DNA from: Apoda limacodes
Taxonomy: Eukaryota > Arthropoda > Insecta > Lepidoptera > Limacodidae
DNA: 64,000 bases
Reading direction: 5' to 3'
Assembly: GCA_946406115.1 (NCBI GenBank)
Contig: OX291544.1
Span: forward strand, 34,861,521 to 34,925,520
Shown here: positions 33,160 to 43,399 of the stretch, piece by piece
How the letters are laid out: every line of letters begins with the position of its first letter
Position numbering within the stretch: the first letter of the stretch is position 1
The notes under the pieces: generated by a model
Database searches by the model: none
What the model saw: only the letters and a program-made list of their open reading frames with translations
What the model was told of the DNA's origin: nothing
Program-made: the position numbers and the translations under genes

Positions 33160-33465
33160 CTAAAAGCAATAAGGTTTAGCTACAAAATACCACGAATCGA
33201 AACACAATAGCAAATCCTAAAATTTTAAGTAGGTACTATATGAGTACATAAGTTAGATCGCTTAGGTTTCCGATTCACTAACTGACTATACAAGTTTTAG
33301 TAAAAATGCAAATGACACTTATAATAAAATTACAAGCGCTTAAAAAATTTGCTGCGGAAATATTAAGTAAAGTACATACTTAAGCAAGTTGCAAAACCAT
33401 TTACATGTTCTGTACCATCTTACCGCAATTTATCACCTCGATTTTTAAAGATTTTTGACACTCAC
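33160..33465 (-). other. RpS4: RpS4 intron 1 (306 bp)
   Basis: It runs from the GTGAGTGTC donor right after the ATG to the GCTTTTAG acceptor. It is AT-rich, with no mobile element and no clear snoRNA. Confidence 0.85.
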
Positions 33466-33497
33466 CATGTCGAACGGCAAATATTTTCAACAAAAAG
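33466..33497 (-). CDS. RpS4: RpS4 exon 1: short 5' UTR and start codon
   Basis: On the minus strand GCCGTTCGACATG is followed at once by GTGAGT, so the exon ends with the start codon (33466-33468). An exon 1 that codes only for Met is the known layout of RPS4 genes. A pyrimidine start CTTTTTG at 33497 would give a 5' UTR of about 29 bases beginning with a TOP-like tract, the mark of ribosomal protein mRNAs under growth-dependent translational control. The ATG is well supported; the exact transcription start is inferred. Confidence 0.78.
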
Positions 33498-33794
33498 AAA
33501 TTAGCACAGTGTTGCCGTAGGTAATACCTCAGGCCAGATACCTTCTCTTCTTTTTTCCCAAAATGGCAGTTTGCCCCTTTTCCAAAAGGTGAAGACCATT
33601 TTTTGCTTGTTTCCAGCATCAATGTAATAAATTCTCTAGATACGCTACTTTTCTACTTTTCTGCTTTTTAGTATTTGTTGTTATAGCGGCAACAGAAATA
33701 CATCTTCTGTGAAAATTTCAACTGTCAATCACGGTTCATGAGATACAGCCTGGTGACAGAAGGACGGACGGATTGACAGCGGAGTCTTAGTAAT

Positions 33795-33821
33795 AGGGTT
33801 CCGATTTGGGTACGGAACCCT
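33795..33821. repeat. perfect 9-bp hairpin at end of an abundant-type repeat
   Basis: AGGGTTCCG (33795-33803) pairs with CGGAACCCT (33813-33821). The preceding phrase TTCATGAGATACAGCCTGGT (33728-33747) and this hairpin belong to a short repeat I recall as frequent in Lepidoptera. The class is not certain. Confidence 0.5.
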
Positions 33822-33831
33822 AAAAAACATA

Positions 33832-34030
33832 GATAATTTCCACTGGATCCCTAATACAAGGCGACGCCGACGCTAGCTCATAACTCATACGTTAATCTAC
33901 GCGTATGAACTACAAGAATCGAAACCTACGATTTACTTGCGACCAGAATTTAGCACCGTCAACATGGCATCCTTCATTGTTGATAAAACTAAACTTGTTA
34001 CTTATCAAAATTAGTTCAAAATATAAGTTT
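33832..34030 (+). repeat. direct repeat block, copy 1
   Basis: It shares GATCCCTAATACAAGGCGAC, GTATGAACTACAAGAA and CACCGTCAACAT, in order, with 35640-35835. A third, short piece is at about 31160-31205 in intron 2. Confidence 0.75.
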
Positions 34031-35639
34031 TCAAATTTTCATGTTCCATTACTAATTTAAAAATAAAACGGGATTAAACGCGAAGCAAAAAAAATCCAAA
34101 GAACGTTTTCTTAAAAAAATCTGGCCACCTTCATTATGTCTGTGGTAGCCGCCATTTTACATTGTCAATTTTACTATCAACAAAACTTGTGACGGAAGTG
34201 GTTATGCATTTTTTCATCTCTATCATAGTCACTGGATTTATAAAGATAAGCAATTATTTCTATGTAAGTTTAATATCTAATTCTTTTTCTCATAACTGAA
34301 TTTCATCACAAACTAGTATTTGATTCCTAATAAGTTTCTAAATCAAAGTACAAATTTTATTATTAAATTTTTATTCTTAGAAACGTCACGTCCGTATCGT
34401 CACGTTACGTATATATGGAAATATTTTGTGACGAAATGGAATTATACCGACTACGAAAAGATAAAAACGGTTATGTGTTGATCTTAGACACAATGATATA
34501 AAATAAGACTAAAAAATAATATTACTTAAAAAAAATATTATAACACGGGAGAGAAAGTAACTTTTTTGGTAAAACAAACACTAATTTGTACCTAACTAAT
34601 CTGATCAACCTGAAACTTTTTGCAATTTGTTAAGAAAGGTGTCAAGTTCAGAACTAAACAACTTTGGTTAGGAAGAAGAATACTGTACAAATTGGCTAAA
34701 TATTTTCTTGGCAAAAAAAAATTATATTTTTGGTAATACGACAAGGATTTTTTATAAAAATAGGTAGCGGGTTCTTTGGGTCGATGATAACGATGTTAAT
34801 ATCATTATATAAGAAGAATAATTTTATTATTTATTCCTTGAAAACTTTCCCTAAATTTTTTTTTATGTCATAATTAATAATAAAAAAAACGAAAGTTCCC
34901 AATTATAGACTGATAGCTAATATTGTGAACTATGCCTTGCTAGTTCTATTTAGTCACGCTGAATTCCACTGCATCACTGTCCTGTTTATTTTTAATATTT
35001 TTTTTTTATTTTGTTAGGTAATTTAAGCAAAAGCTTTGTTGTTAAGTGAAAGCATTAATCTTAGGGAAGATGAGTAACTAAAAATAATAATTGATGCGTC
35101 TACTTCTTTAATTTATACCAGTATATATTATAAGTATATATCACTACTTTCTAACCTCGAAGTGACGATTATGACACAGAGTTCCTAAAATAAACATATA
35201 ACTATTTGAATCATCTCTTTTGTAAAACTTTTTATATGTGTTTTTATTTATGTATCGCTTTATAAAAACTTTGGGACTAAATTATTAGTAGTTTAAATTT
35301 TAATATAGCATTTACATCGTGACGAAATGGAACATTTTCTTTAATGTGCCTTTACTGAAACCAAAATATCTGAATATTTCATTAGGTTTTCTTAATAAAT
35401 TCGTTATAGTAGCTTTATAAAAAGATTTTCTATCGTGAATTGTTTATTTGAAGTTATTTCAAGCAACTTTAAAAAAGCTATTCCATTTCGTCACATGTAC
35501 ACTTTTTTTGAAAAATGCCCTTATACTTGTCATAATCACTACAAACAACACTAACGGTGTCCTCGGGTGCGTTCATTGGTGAAACTCGAGAACTGTATTT
35601 TCCTACGAATGGATTTCATGCAGGCGACAGTTTGCATAC

Positions 35640-35835
35640 ATCCCATGGATAACTTTCACTAGATCCCTAATACAAGGCGACACTAGCTCACAACTCATAT
35701 TTGAATCTGCACGTATGAACTACAAGAACCAAAAACACAAACAAACCCTACGATTCACTTACGACCAGAAATTAACACCGTCAACATTGCAAAACTTGTT
35801 ATTTGTCATAACTAGAACAAATTGTCTTTGTGCTC
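35640..35835 (+). repeat. direct repeat block, copy 2
   Basis: A diverged direct copy of 33832-34030 with small insertions and deletions. The intervening 1.6 kb is AT-rich and not recognised. Confidence 0.75.
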
Positions 35836-36444
35836 ACAAAAGTGGTGTGTAAAAGTAGTAGAACATGAAACTATAAAACGGATGGAATTACTTTTTATTG
35901 GTAAATTGATAATTAATTACATTGTATCTTGGTCGTCCATGGTTTACGTTATACTGGTAATTTATAAGAGGTAATTGTGTGTTGTCTTTTTCACTCTTTA
36001 CGCTTTTTTGTTGCCGTTTCGATCATTATCGGACGGCACGTGTAAGCTAGTGACTAGGCAATTTTTTGTCGATACCTATACAAAAAAAAATATTTTGATT
36101 AAAATATTAAGAGCTGTTACTAATGTTTTTTAATGGTTATATTTGAAGTTGCAAATATGATTGCAATATATAACGTTAACATCTAGAGATGCCAACGATA
36201 ATATTCTTTTGAAAGCGGGCTCAGTGCTTAGTTTCCCGTACAAACATAATTTATCAATAATTTTCGATCGACGTATTTTTTTTCAAATATGTTTTAGTTT
36301 CCTTAATTTATACTAACACAGCTGAAGAGAATATTTTTTTGAACGTACCACTCCCTAAAACTATTAGGCAGATTTAATTATTTTTAGTTTTTAAAATTTA
36401 TGTGTAGCTATTGTACCTACTGAGTAGTAATTAACCTCATAAGA

Positions 36445-37745
36445 TTGAAAATCTCATCAGGAAGCTACATCACTATGGTATTAGAGGCAAAGCTCTCGAA
36501 CTTTTGACCTCCTATATGAGTAGGAACGGTGTCACCTCAACGGTGAAAGATCTCCGGGCTCAATTTTAGGTCCTTTTCTATTTCTTATTTACATTAATGA
36601 TCTCCCATATCATGTAAAAAACCATGACATTGTCTTATTTGCTGATGACACCTCTTTGCTTTTTAAAGTATAGAGACGACAGACATGTTATGATGAATTA
36701 AATAATGCCCTTTCTAAAATTGAAAATCGGTTTAACGCTAATAATTTTTTACTTAATGAAAAAAAAACCGAATGTGTTAAATTTACATTACCAAATGTAT
36801 TAATATACAGACATGTATTAATATTAATTTCGAGCAATTAGAACTTGTTAATTCAACAGTCTTTCTTGGTATAACGCTGGACTGCAAACTTAATGGGGTC
36901 CTCATATTCATAACCTAGCCAAAAAACTTAGCTCTGCTGTGTATGCGATCAAGAAAATAAGACAATTGACCGATGTCGACACTGCAAAAATAGTATATTT
37001 TAGCTATTTCCATAGTTTAATGACATATGGTATCCTATTGTGGGGTAGCGCTGCTGATGTAAATACAATATTTTTGTTACAAAACAGGGCAATTCGTGCT
37101 ATTTATAAATTATCTCTGAGGGATAGGTTTAGGGAAGTAAAATATTTAACTTTAGCGTCGCAGTACATATATGAAAATCTTTTATATGTACATAAAAATA
37201 TTAATAGTTTCAGCAAGAAAAGTGACGTTCATAAAGTAAATACTAGAAGTAAAAATAAACTGTTGGTATGCGTGATACACGTCTACACAAAATAAGTAAC
37301 TCTTTTATGGAGCTATGTATAAACTTTTATAACAAAGTTCCCAATAATATTCAAAAGCTATCAATAAGTAAATTTAAATCTTTTATCAAGGATGTACTTT
37401 GTAAAAAGGCATACTAAAATATTTCAGACTATGTAAATGATAAAAATCCTTGGGACTGAAGATGCTCAATCATAGGATGCATAGGTAAACCAAATTAAAA
37501 TGGAAATAATATAAAATTGTACTTCTTAAATTTTTTATTTAAAATTTTGATTGTATTTTTAGTTTTTATGATGTTTTTCAAAAGAGTAACTATCGAGTTT
37601 CTTGCCGGATTCTTTTCGGTAGAAATCAACAACATTGTGAACCGGAGGGAAGGTGGGAGGGTTCAAAAAATAATATTTCATATTTTTAACGATTCAAAAG
37701 TGATTGTAAAATCCTTATTTGAATAAACCATTTTGACTTTGACTT
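36445..37745 (+). mobile_element. LINE4 copy B
   Basis: 5'-truncated, starting inside the RT domain (RKLHHYGIRGKALELLTSYM) and running to AATAAACCATTTTGACTTTG with a GACTTT repeat tail. It carries a deletion after MSRNGVTS, an intact FADD region ([11 protein letters not shown] followed by TAG) and the C-terminal domain at 36939-37295. Stops and frameshifts make it dead. Confidence 0.87.
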
Positions 37746-37869
37746 TGACTTTAACTATAAAAAAAAATATATTTAATTATTTAACTACATGATAAATAGT
37801 AAATTTAAATAGTTTTGTATATTTTTTGAGAAAGAAATTAAAAGAGTAAAAGGAAAAAAATTGAAAAAT
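37746..37869. other. AT-rich spacer
   Basis: Short lysine-rich ORFs on both strands are due to base composition only. Confidence 0.3.
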
Positions 37870-38265
37870 AAAATTTAAATTATTTTTCGACAAATGGAGG
37901 TGTGCCGCGGCAATGATTTGTGGCAACCTGTCTGAAAATAGGTCCACATCTTGGAAGATGAGTGAGTTGAGGAGCGTGAGCGTGCGTGCTGTTGTTGCGT
38001 TCCCATTGGCCATTGTACGAGACCCCGGGCTAGCAAACAGTAGCGGTCGCCTGCGGCGTGGGCTACTGTCCCCACCCATTCCCTGCAACGTTTTACTAAA
38101 ACTGACAAAAACCGAAGGATATAGATGTGGGTAGTATCCGTACTTTTTTTGTAAGCGAATCGACTGATTTTTTATGAATTTTCTTTATTAGAGTTATGTA
38201 TTTAGTCTCCCTGGGGTTCCAGATAATTGCATTGTATTCGAGACGACTTCGGCCGTATACGCATC

Positions 38266-38505
38266 CTATAGTACAATGGCCGGTATACAGTCTTCGTAGG
38301 TGGGATCTAAGTCCATCAAGTTGTACAAACTAGTACTGATTTGCCAAGAAGTTTGCAAAAAATTCAGCAGTTTCGGCGTGAAACCTGAGCCACTGAGCTT
38401 TGCCAAAAGCACATCATTGTCTAACCTGTCGAAAGCTTTTTTGAAGTCAAAGTAGGCCGTGTCTACCTGGTGTGCCCTAACTAGTTCCGAGTAGGCATAG
38501 TTCAC
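38266..38505 (-). pseudogene. LINE6 RT fragment
   Basis: It has the first catalytic Asp box YFDFKKAFDRLDNDVLL and the following LAKLSGSGFTPKLLNFLQ, an arrangement seen in Jockey-type RT. The product-binding and YADD parts are missing or out of frame. Confidence 0.7.
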
Positions 38506-38944
38506 GAAATTTAGATGGTTGTCGACCGGCCCGCTCGAAAACCATGTTGAGCATCGTCCAGGCGTACCTTAATTTGTGTACTGATTTCGGTAGCTAAGAT
38601 TGTTTCGAAGACCTTGGCGAATACAGATAGGACTGCAATTGATCTGTGGGCAGTCCACTTTGTGCCTTAAAGTACTTTTTGGCACAGGTGTGACCCTGAA
38701 CAGGTCGAATAGATATTCGTATAGGTATTCGTCGTAATCGACAGATTAAGTATACGCAGTATAGGTTGTTGCAATAATAATTCACAGTCTTTAAGCACGA
38801 AAGGCGGTATATCGTTAGGACCTGCCGACAAAAATGGTTTTAAACGCTTTATTGCGCATTTAAATTCAATAAGGATTATGGAATCTATTGCTTGCTACTC
38901 TAAACGAGTCCCGAATAACGTGAGGATTGTCATAGTTGTTTGAG

Positions 38945-39464
38945 TTTTCATCTTGATCAGTACAGCGCAGCGGTTCACCGTCAAAAGGTAACAGACAGAT
39001 TTACTTTCGCATTTATAATATTTATTATTATCTTATATTCATGGATAGTATGGATAATTTGAAGTATATGTAAATATATGTATGTACATAGGACTGTGCA
39101 AAAATATAATTATGATGGCGCTAATGCCACTAGTACTATTAAATATCGGAATTCTCTTAAATATCTAAATTCCTTCACTCGATTAACGATACTTGACGCT
39201 TCACATGGTGCGCCCTCTATGATGCATAAAAACAAAAAAAAATTTACATGTTTGACTTTGTTTTTGTTAGCTTACTTACTTATTTTTTATTACCTATTGT
39301 TTTAATTATCAAAGTATTGTATTACTACTTTAGATGGAACTTTTTGCCAGCTCTTTTTGGCAGAAATAAACATTGTTTACATTGTATTGACGATTCAAAA
39401 GTGTTCTGAGAAACCTACTTCAATAAAGTTTGATTTGAGTTTGAGTTTCGAGTTTGAGTTTAAT
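38945..39464 (+). mobile_element. SINE-like element, 5'-truncated copy
   Basis: It matches 11865-12388 over its whole length: GATGGCGCTAATGCCACTAG, CTTCACATGGTGCGCCC, then GACGATTCAAAAGTG. The tail is (TTTGAG)n instead of (TTGAT)n. Confidence 0.83.
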
Positions 39465-39774
39465 GGTTTTAACGAAGGTATACCGTCGAGGGAGACAGAG
39501 GCGAAGTATTCGGCAAATGTATCGACTGTGCATTGGCCTGTAACAGTGCGGTTTTTAAACGAATACTCAACTTGGCGGTTATTATCACTTTTTTGACCTC
39601 TAACATCCCAAGTAACATTTTAGCGTTAAGAAAAGCTGTAGTGGACCTTTTTTTCGGTTTTGCTTAAATATTAAAGAGTTAGCGTATAATTTATAAGAAA
39701 GTTCCCATAGAGTGTAATAACCCCTTTATATCATCGATTTTGGCGCAAAATTTAGCAGATAAGCCTGTATAGAC

Positions 39775-40021
39775 CAAGGGCGGATCCAGAACAAAAGTTT
39801 AGGGGGGCGATCATAAGATCTGAAGGAATTTTTTGAACTTTACATCTGCAAACATAAGTTACCCAGTCGACCCAGCTCGTGCAGTTTATGAATAATTAAA
39901 TATACAAACCCAAGTGACCCCAAGTATTTTTTATATGTTATAAAAGTTATATGTTTAAAAAAAAATTCAATTCATTTCTTCCTCGGCCTTCCTCCGATCG
40001 CCCACCGCTGGATCGCCCCTA
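39775..40021. mobile_element. hAT-type MITE, 247 bp
   Basis: The ends CAAGGGCGGATCCAG and CTGGATCGCCCCTA are inverted and flanked by a perfect 8-bp duplication GTATAGAC (39767-39774 and 40022-40029). It has no coding capacity. The exact duplication points to a fairly recent insertion. Confidence 0.85.
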
Positions 40022-40029
40022 GTATAGAC

Positions 40030-40698
40030 CCTTTATAGTAGTTTTTATAACCTTTAGTAGAAGTGTATAAGAGGTGTTACAAGATCGTCAGTTTTCCACT
40101 CGAACCTTTATTGCACCTTTATAATGGATTTTATTGAAAGTTTTAGTTATGTAATATATATAAAACGGTGTCAAATAGAACTTGGATCTGTATTTTGATA
40201 CCTTATTACTCATTTGTAGCGTTTTCGGGGTCAAAAGTAGATAGTATAAACTTCTAAAGTCATAAAAATAACATTAATTTATAAATATGAAATGCTACTG
40301 TTTATCTACGGATATTGCAACATTTTCATCACGAAATGTAAGTATTGTTGATAAACAGTGTTCTTGAAGTGTAATATTAATTATTAATGCGCTTGCAAGT
40401 TTGATGTGATTGTGTATCATGTTTCTCAACTCAGTTTTGACGCGCCTTAGGAAAAATATGATTTTAAGGAAAAAAAAAATTAAACCACTAAAAGTACTAA
40501 TAACCTAAAATAATTTTTAGACATCCAATTTCAAATGTTGGCCAGTTTTAGTGACTGTATTTATTTTTTTATATTTTATTTTTATTTTTACCTTTTTTTA
40601 TTTTTGTATACATAAACTAGGTAAAATAATTAGGAAAATTTAGGTACCACGTTATTTAAAGTGATTTTGTATAAATAAATATTTAGTTTTTTTCACAG
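40030..40698. other. AT-rich sequence before a possible exon
   Basis: No repeat or ORF recognised. It would be intron if the exon at 40699 is real. Confidence 0.35.
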
Positions 40699-40872
40699 AA
40701 AGTGATTGAAGATGGCGATATTTATCTTAAAGATGCAGACTTTACTAAAATCTATTATGACACGCGAAGAATTACAACGCCGGTAGTCAAGAGTATTATG
40801 CGATCTTTGGTTGACATACCTAAGAGAGGAACTACGCACTTAGCGAAGACATCTACCTGCAGCGGAGAGTAA
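40699..40872 (+). CDS. possible terminal coding exon of an unknown gene
   Basis: A pyrimidine-rich acceptor (TTTTTTTCACAG) is followed by 57 open codons and TAA. The peptide starts KVIEDGDIYLKDADFTKIYY, contains PVVKSIMRSLVDIPKRG and ends KTSTCSGE. Codon composition is unlike the surrounding AT-rich DNA, and an in-frame TAG lies directly upstream of the acceptor, as expected for an intron. I do not recognise the protein and found no upstream exons. It could also be a decayed element ORF, so this is a candidate only. Confidence 0.4.
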   Translation, partial: KVIEDGDIYLKDADFTKIYYDTRRITTPVVKSIMRSLVDIPKRGTTHLAKTSTCSGE

Positions 40873-41275
40873 AATACCGGCTTTAGCTTTACCTATATAC
40901 CTTAAGATTAGGGTTCTTTACGAAGTAGTGAAATCCCAAATTTTAGCTCAGTTCGATAAATGTTTTCATAATGTAAGGTAAGATTATAGGTAAAAACTTT
41001 AAGCTAATCTTTTTAGAAACATTAAATGGTGTCATAAAAGAATTATTATTTGTTTATATTACACCATAACCCTTATATCAGGATCGTACAAAACTGTTAT
41101 AACTATTTAACCTATCATTGTCTTTCGTATTACAGGCGTAAGCTGTATGCAAGAGTTATACAACGCATGTAGTGTTTGGTGTTACTACACTCTTAATTAA
41201 CTCCGTTGCAGAACCAATAACGTTAATGAAGTTGAATAACAGCCTTATGATATATAAGCAACTCTCATATACTCA
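40873..41275. other. AT-rich sequence, nothing recognised
   Basis: If the preceding exon is real this would hold its 3' UTR. No clear AATAAA close by was noted. Confidence 0.35.
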
Positions 41276-41405
41276 TGACTCCCTCGCAGCCTAGTTGGTA
41301 GTGTGACGGACTGCCGTGCAGAGAGGGTGTGGGTTCGATTCCCGCACTGGACAAACATTTGTCAGTCTGGGTGTACTTATGTATAATAAATATGTATGTA
41401 TTTAC
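41276..41405 (+). mobile_element. tRNA-derived SINE
   Basis: The A box TAGTTGGTAGTG (41292-41303) and B box GGTTCGATTCCC (41332-41343) are spaced as in a tRNA promoter, but the head does not fold as a full tRNA. An unrelated body follows (GTCTGGGTGTACTTATGTAT) and an A run ends it (about 41405-41416). This is the build of insect tRNA-derived SINEs transcribed by RNA polymerase III. Confidence 0.78.
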
Positions 41406-41416
41406 AAAAAAAAAAC

Positions 41417-41760
41417 TGGTTGCCTGTAAAGTCGGTATACGGGCGAAAGTTTTACGTGACAACTTGTGCCTTTCACTTTTTATGTCTGTCTCTCTCGCTC
41501 TTAGGCGGGCTAACCATGCCGCGTGCCTCTCACTCGCTCTCATTGTGAGCGCATAACGTGAGCGGAGCGTAACGCAGTTTCTTGAAGTGTCACCCGGCAA
41601 ACCAATTTATAAGACGTTGTCACGTCAAAAGTAATATATATGTATTTATATCCGTTGTCTGGTACCTATAACACAAGCTTTGCTTACTTTTGGGCTAGAC
41701 GGCGCTGTGTGTAATTTCCAAAAATATTTATTTATATTTATTTATTTATTTATATAGCAG
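41417..41760 (+). repeat. repeat block, LINE 3'-end-like
   Basis: The phrase GTTGTCTGGTACCTATAACA (41655-41674), then CTAGACGGCGCTGTGTG, and a TATTTATTTA tail resemble the 3' end of an RTE-type insect LINE as I recall it. The part before (41420-41630) is another repeat-like segment. No coding sequence. Confidence 0.4.
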
Positions 41761-41808
41761 ATTTATAGCAATAAGAATTATAGGGAGTTAATGAAGATGT
41801 TCAAACAG

Positions 41809-41849
41809 CTTTTGACGTTACAGGCCGAAACAAGCTTTAACGTCAAAAG
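41809..41849. repeat. 12-bp perfect inverted repeat
   Basis: CTTTTGACGTTA (41809-41820) and TAACGTCAAAAG (41838-41849) separated by 17 bases. It could form a hairpin or be a remnant of element termini; function unknown. Confidence 0.6.
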
Positions 41850-41879
41850 TATATAAGCGGCCGCTGGTACTACACTAAC

Positions 41880-42374
41880 TGGAAAGAATATTTAACTTCT
41901 TTAGACAGTTCTAATACAACCTATAAGGCTTAACTTATGTCATAAGTGAACTGTATCAGTTTTAGTGACAACCGAATCCATTATAAATCAATAGTAGTAC
42001 TCTAAGCTTCAAAATTACCTGTAACCAACGCTAAATTGTTTGTTGGGATATTTTCAAAACTGGGCTGGATCCGCATAAATTTTATTCTGTAATAAGATTA
42101 AGAAGTAATTATTATAAGATTGTTCTATTACTAGGGTTCGATAGTATTTAAATAACTCGTTATTGAATTGTTTACTTTCATATTTTTTATGGTGAAAATT
42201 TTTGTTTTTTATAATATTAAGTATAATGTCTGGGGTAAACCAAGACGGATATACGTATCGGTTAGTATGTTTCCACTAACGTGTTTTAGTGGAAGTGTAG
42301 GTGTTTACAGCGTCATAAATTTTATCGTAAAAAATGTCCAGGAAAACAAAGACTCAAAGTGATAATTATATAAC
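41880..42374. other. AT-rich sequence, no gene seen
   Basis: Only short ORFs of AT-rich composition. Confidence 0.35.
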
Positions 42375-42660
42375 TAGGGCCCTCTCGCGGGTTAGGGACA
42401 GTGGCTCCCCCCTCGTCTTCACCTCGCTCCCCCCTCTTTACCTCTATTTCCCCTCGTGCATGGCTTGCTTCGGGTGAGGGTCGCTCTCGAATGCGAATGC
42501 CTTTGACCCCTCCAAAGTTGCCAACAGGTGGGGGCCCTTCAACTAGGGCTACTGGCAAAAACATCTCGCGTAGTCCAAAGATTATAAAACGATTTTGGAG
42601 GTTCATTTTCCACATTCCACCACGCAGTCACGTCAGCCCTTTTCTAAATCATGCAGATTA
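42375..42660. other. GC-rich island of unknown nature
   Basis: A pyrimidine-rich, GC-rich block in AT-rich DNA, open on both strands (86 codons plus, 97 codons minus). The minus reading is rich in Glu, Arg and Gly, which suits a LINE ORF1, but I recognise no domain. It precedes the LINE8 fragment by 100 bp. Confidence 0.3.
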
Positions 42661-42761
42661 ACTAAACATGACTCAACGTAGAGAGTAACATCAAGCAACA
42701 CTTATGTTTGGGATGATAAAGTCCGGAATACCTGAACATTTATTTATATGATAAATTTAAC

Positions 42762-43340
42762 TTGAGAAGAGAGGAAACCGTGCGGAACCTGCGAACATTA
42801 GACAGCGTATTAAAAATCCCACACCATCGCACGACCGCTTTTCGAGACAGTTTTAGATATGCTAATATACTAAGTGCTGGAACAACGTTCCCACCCATTC
42901 GCAATTTAAATATTTTAAAAGCATTCAAATTAAAAGTAAAAGGTTACTACTTATAACTGCAAAAAAACAAATTTCGTTTGCAGTGGCCGAATCTAGCTGC
43001 TCGGGCTAAGTATTAGTCAGTGTATGAATATAGCTATATCATGTTATTTTTTATCTATTTATTTATTTTCTTCATTCATCACATGTATGATATGATATAT
43101 ATGTATACTTTTTGTGTATTTTTGAATACAACACACGCGACAGATCGTCTTCCTGTGTCGCTTAAAATCAGCGCTGCAACAAACCGTGTTGCAGCATTCC
43201 TGAGTCGATGTCCACTTTTTGGCATCATAATACTCACCAATTTTATTCTATTTTGTTTTGTTATGTAGAAATGCTTTTATTTATTTTTTATTTTAAGCAA
43301 TACATAAGTGCTATTTTATTTGTGTTTTTTTGTATCTTGT
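42762..43340 (+). mobile_element. LINE8 C-terminal end and 3' UTR
   Basis: The plus-strand peptide LKIPHHRTTAFRDSFRYAN followed by TTFPPIRNLNILKAF and KVKGYYL is the C-terminus of a Jockey/CR1-type LINE ORF2 (HRT..FR.SF, then I.N...L..FK). The 3' UTR contains a perfect hairpin at 43173-43195 (GCTGCAACA/TGTTGCAGC). Confidence 0.6.
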
Positions 43341-43399
43341 TCTGTGCTGTGATTGTTTGATGTCTACTATCTTCACCCCCCTCCCCTCCTAGTATGCGA

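Larger units (their letters stand above)
33498..36444. other. RpS4 upstream region, AT-rich with repeats
   Basis: No gene seen. The promoter of RpS4 should lie just above 33497; no TATA box is obvious, as is common for ribosomal protein genes. The region holds a hairpin at 33795-33821, two copies of a ~190-bp block (33832 and 35640) and three GTGACGAAATGGAA motifs. Confidence 0.5.
37870..39600 (-). mobile_element. LINE6 relic, split by a SINE-like element
   Basis: Minus-strand LINE: a C-terminal piece (TARTLTLLNSLIFQDVDLF, about 37950), RT pieces in 38266-38505 (DTAYFDFKKAFDRLDND) and up to about 38880, and a pre-RT piece after the insertion (YSFKNRTVTGQCTVDTFAEY, about 39500-39560). Many stops. 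The pieces line up as one element interrupted at 38945-39464. Confidence 0.72.

Noticed and set aside
32700..33465. snoRNA in RpS4 introns
   Set aside because: No convincing C/D or H/ACA box pair next to the exons.
41276..41350. Functional tRNA gene
   Set aside because: A and B boxes are present, but the sequence does not give a full cloverleaf and runs into a SINE body with an A tail.
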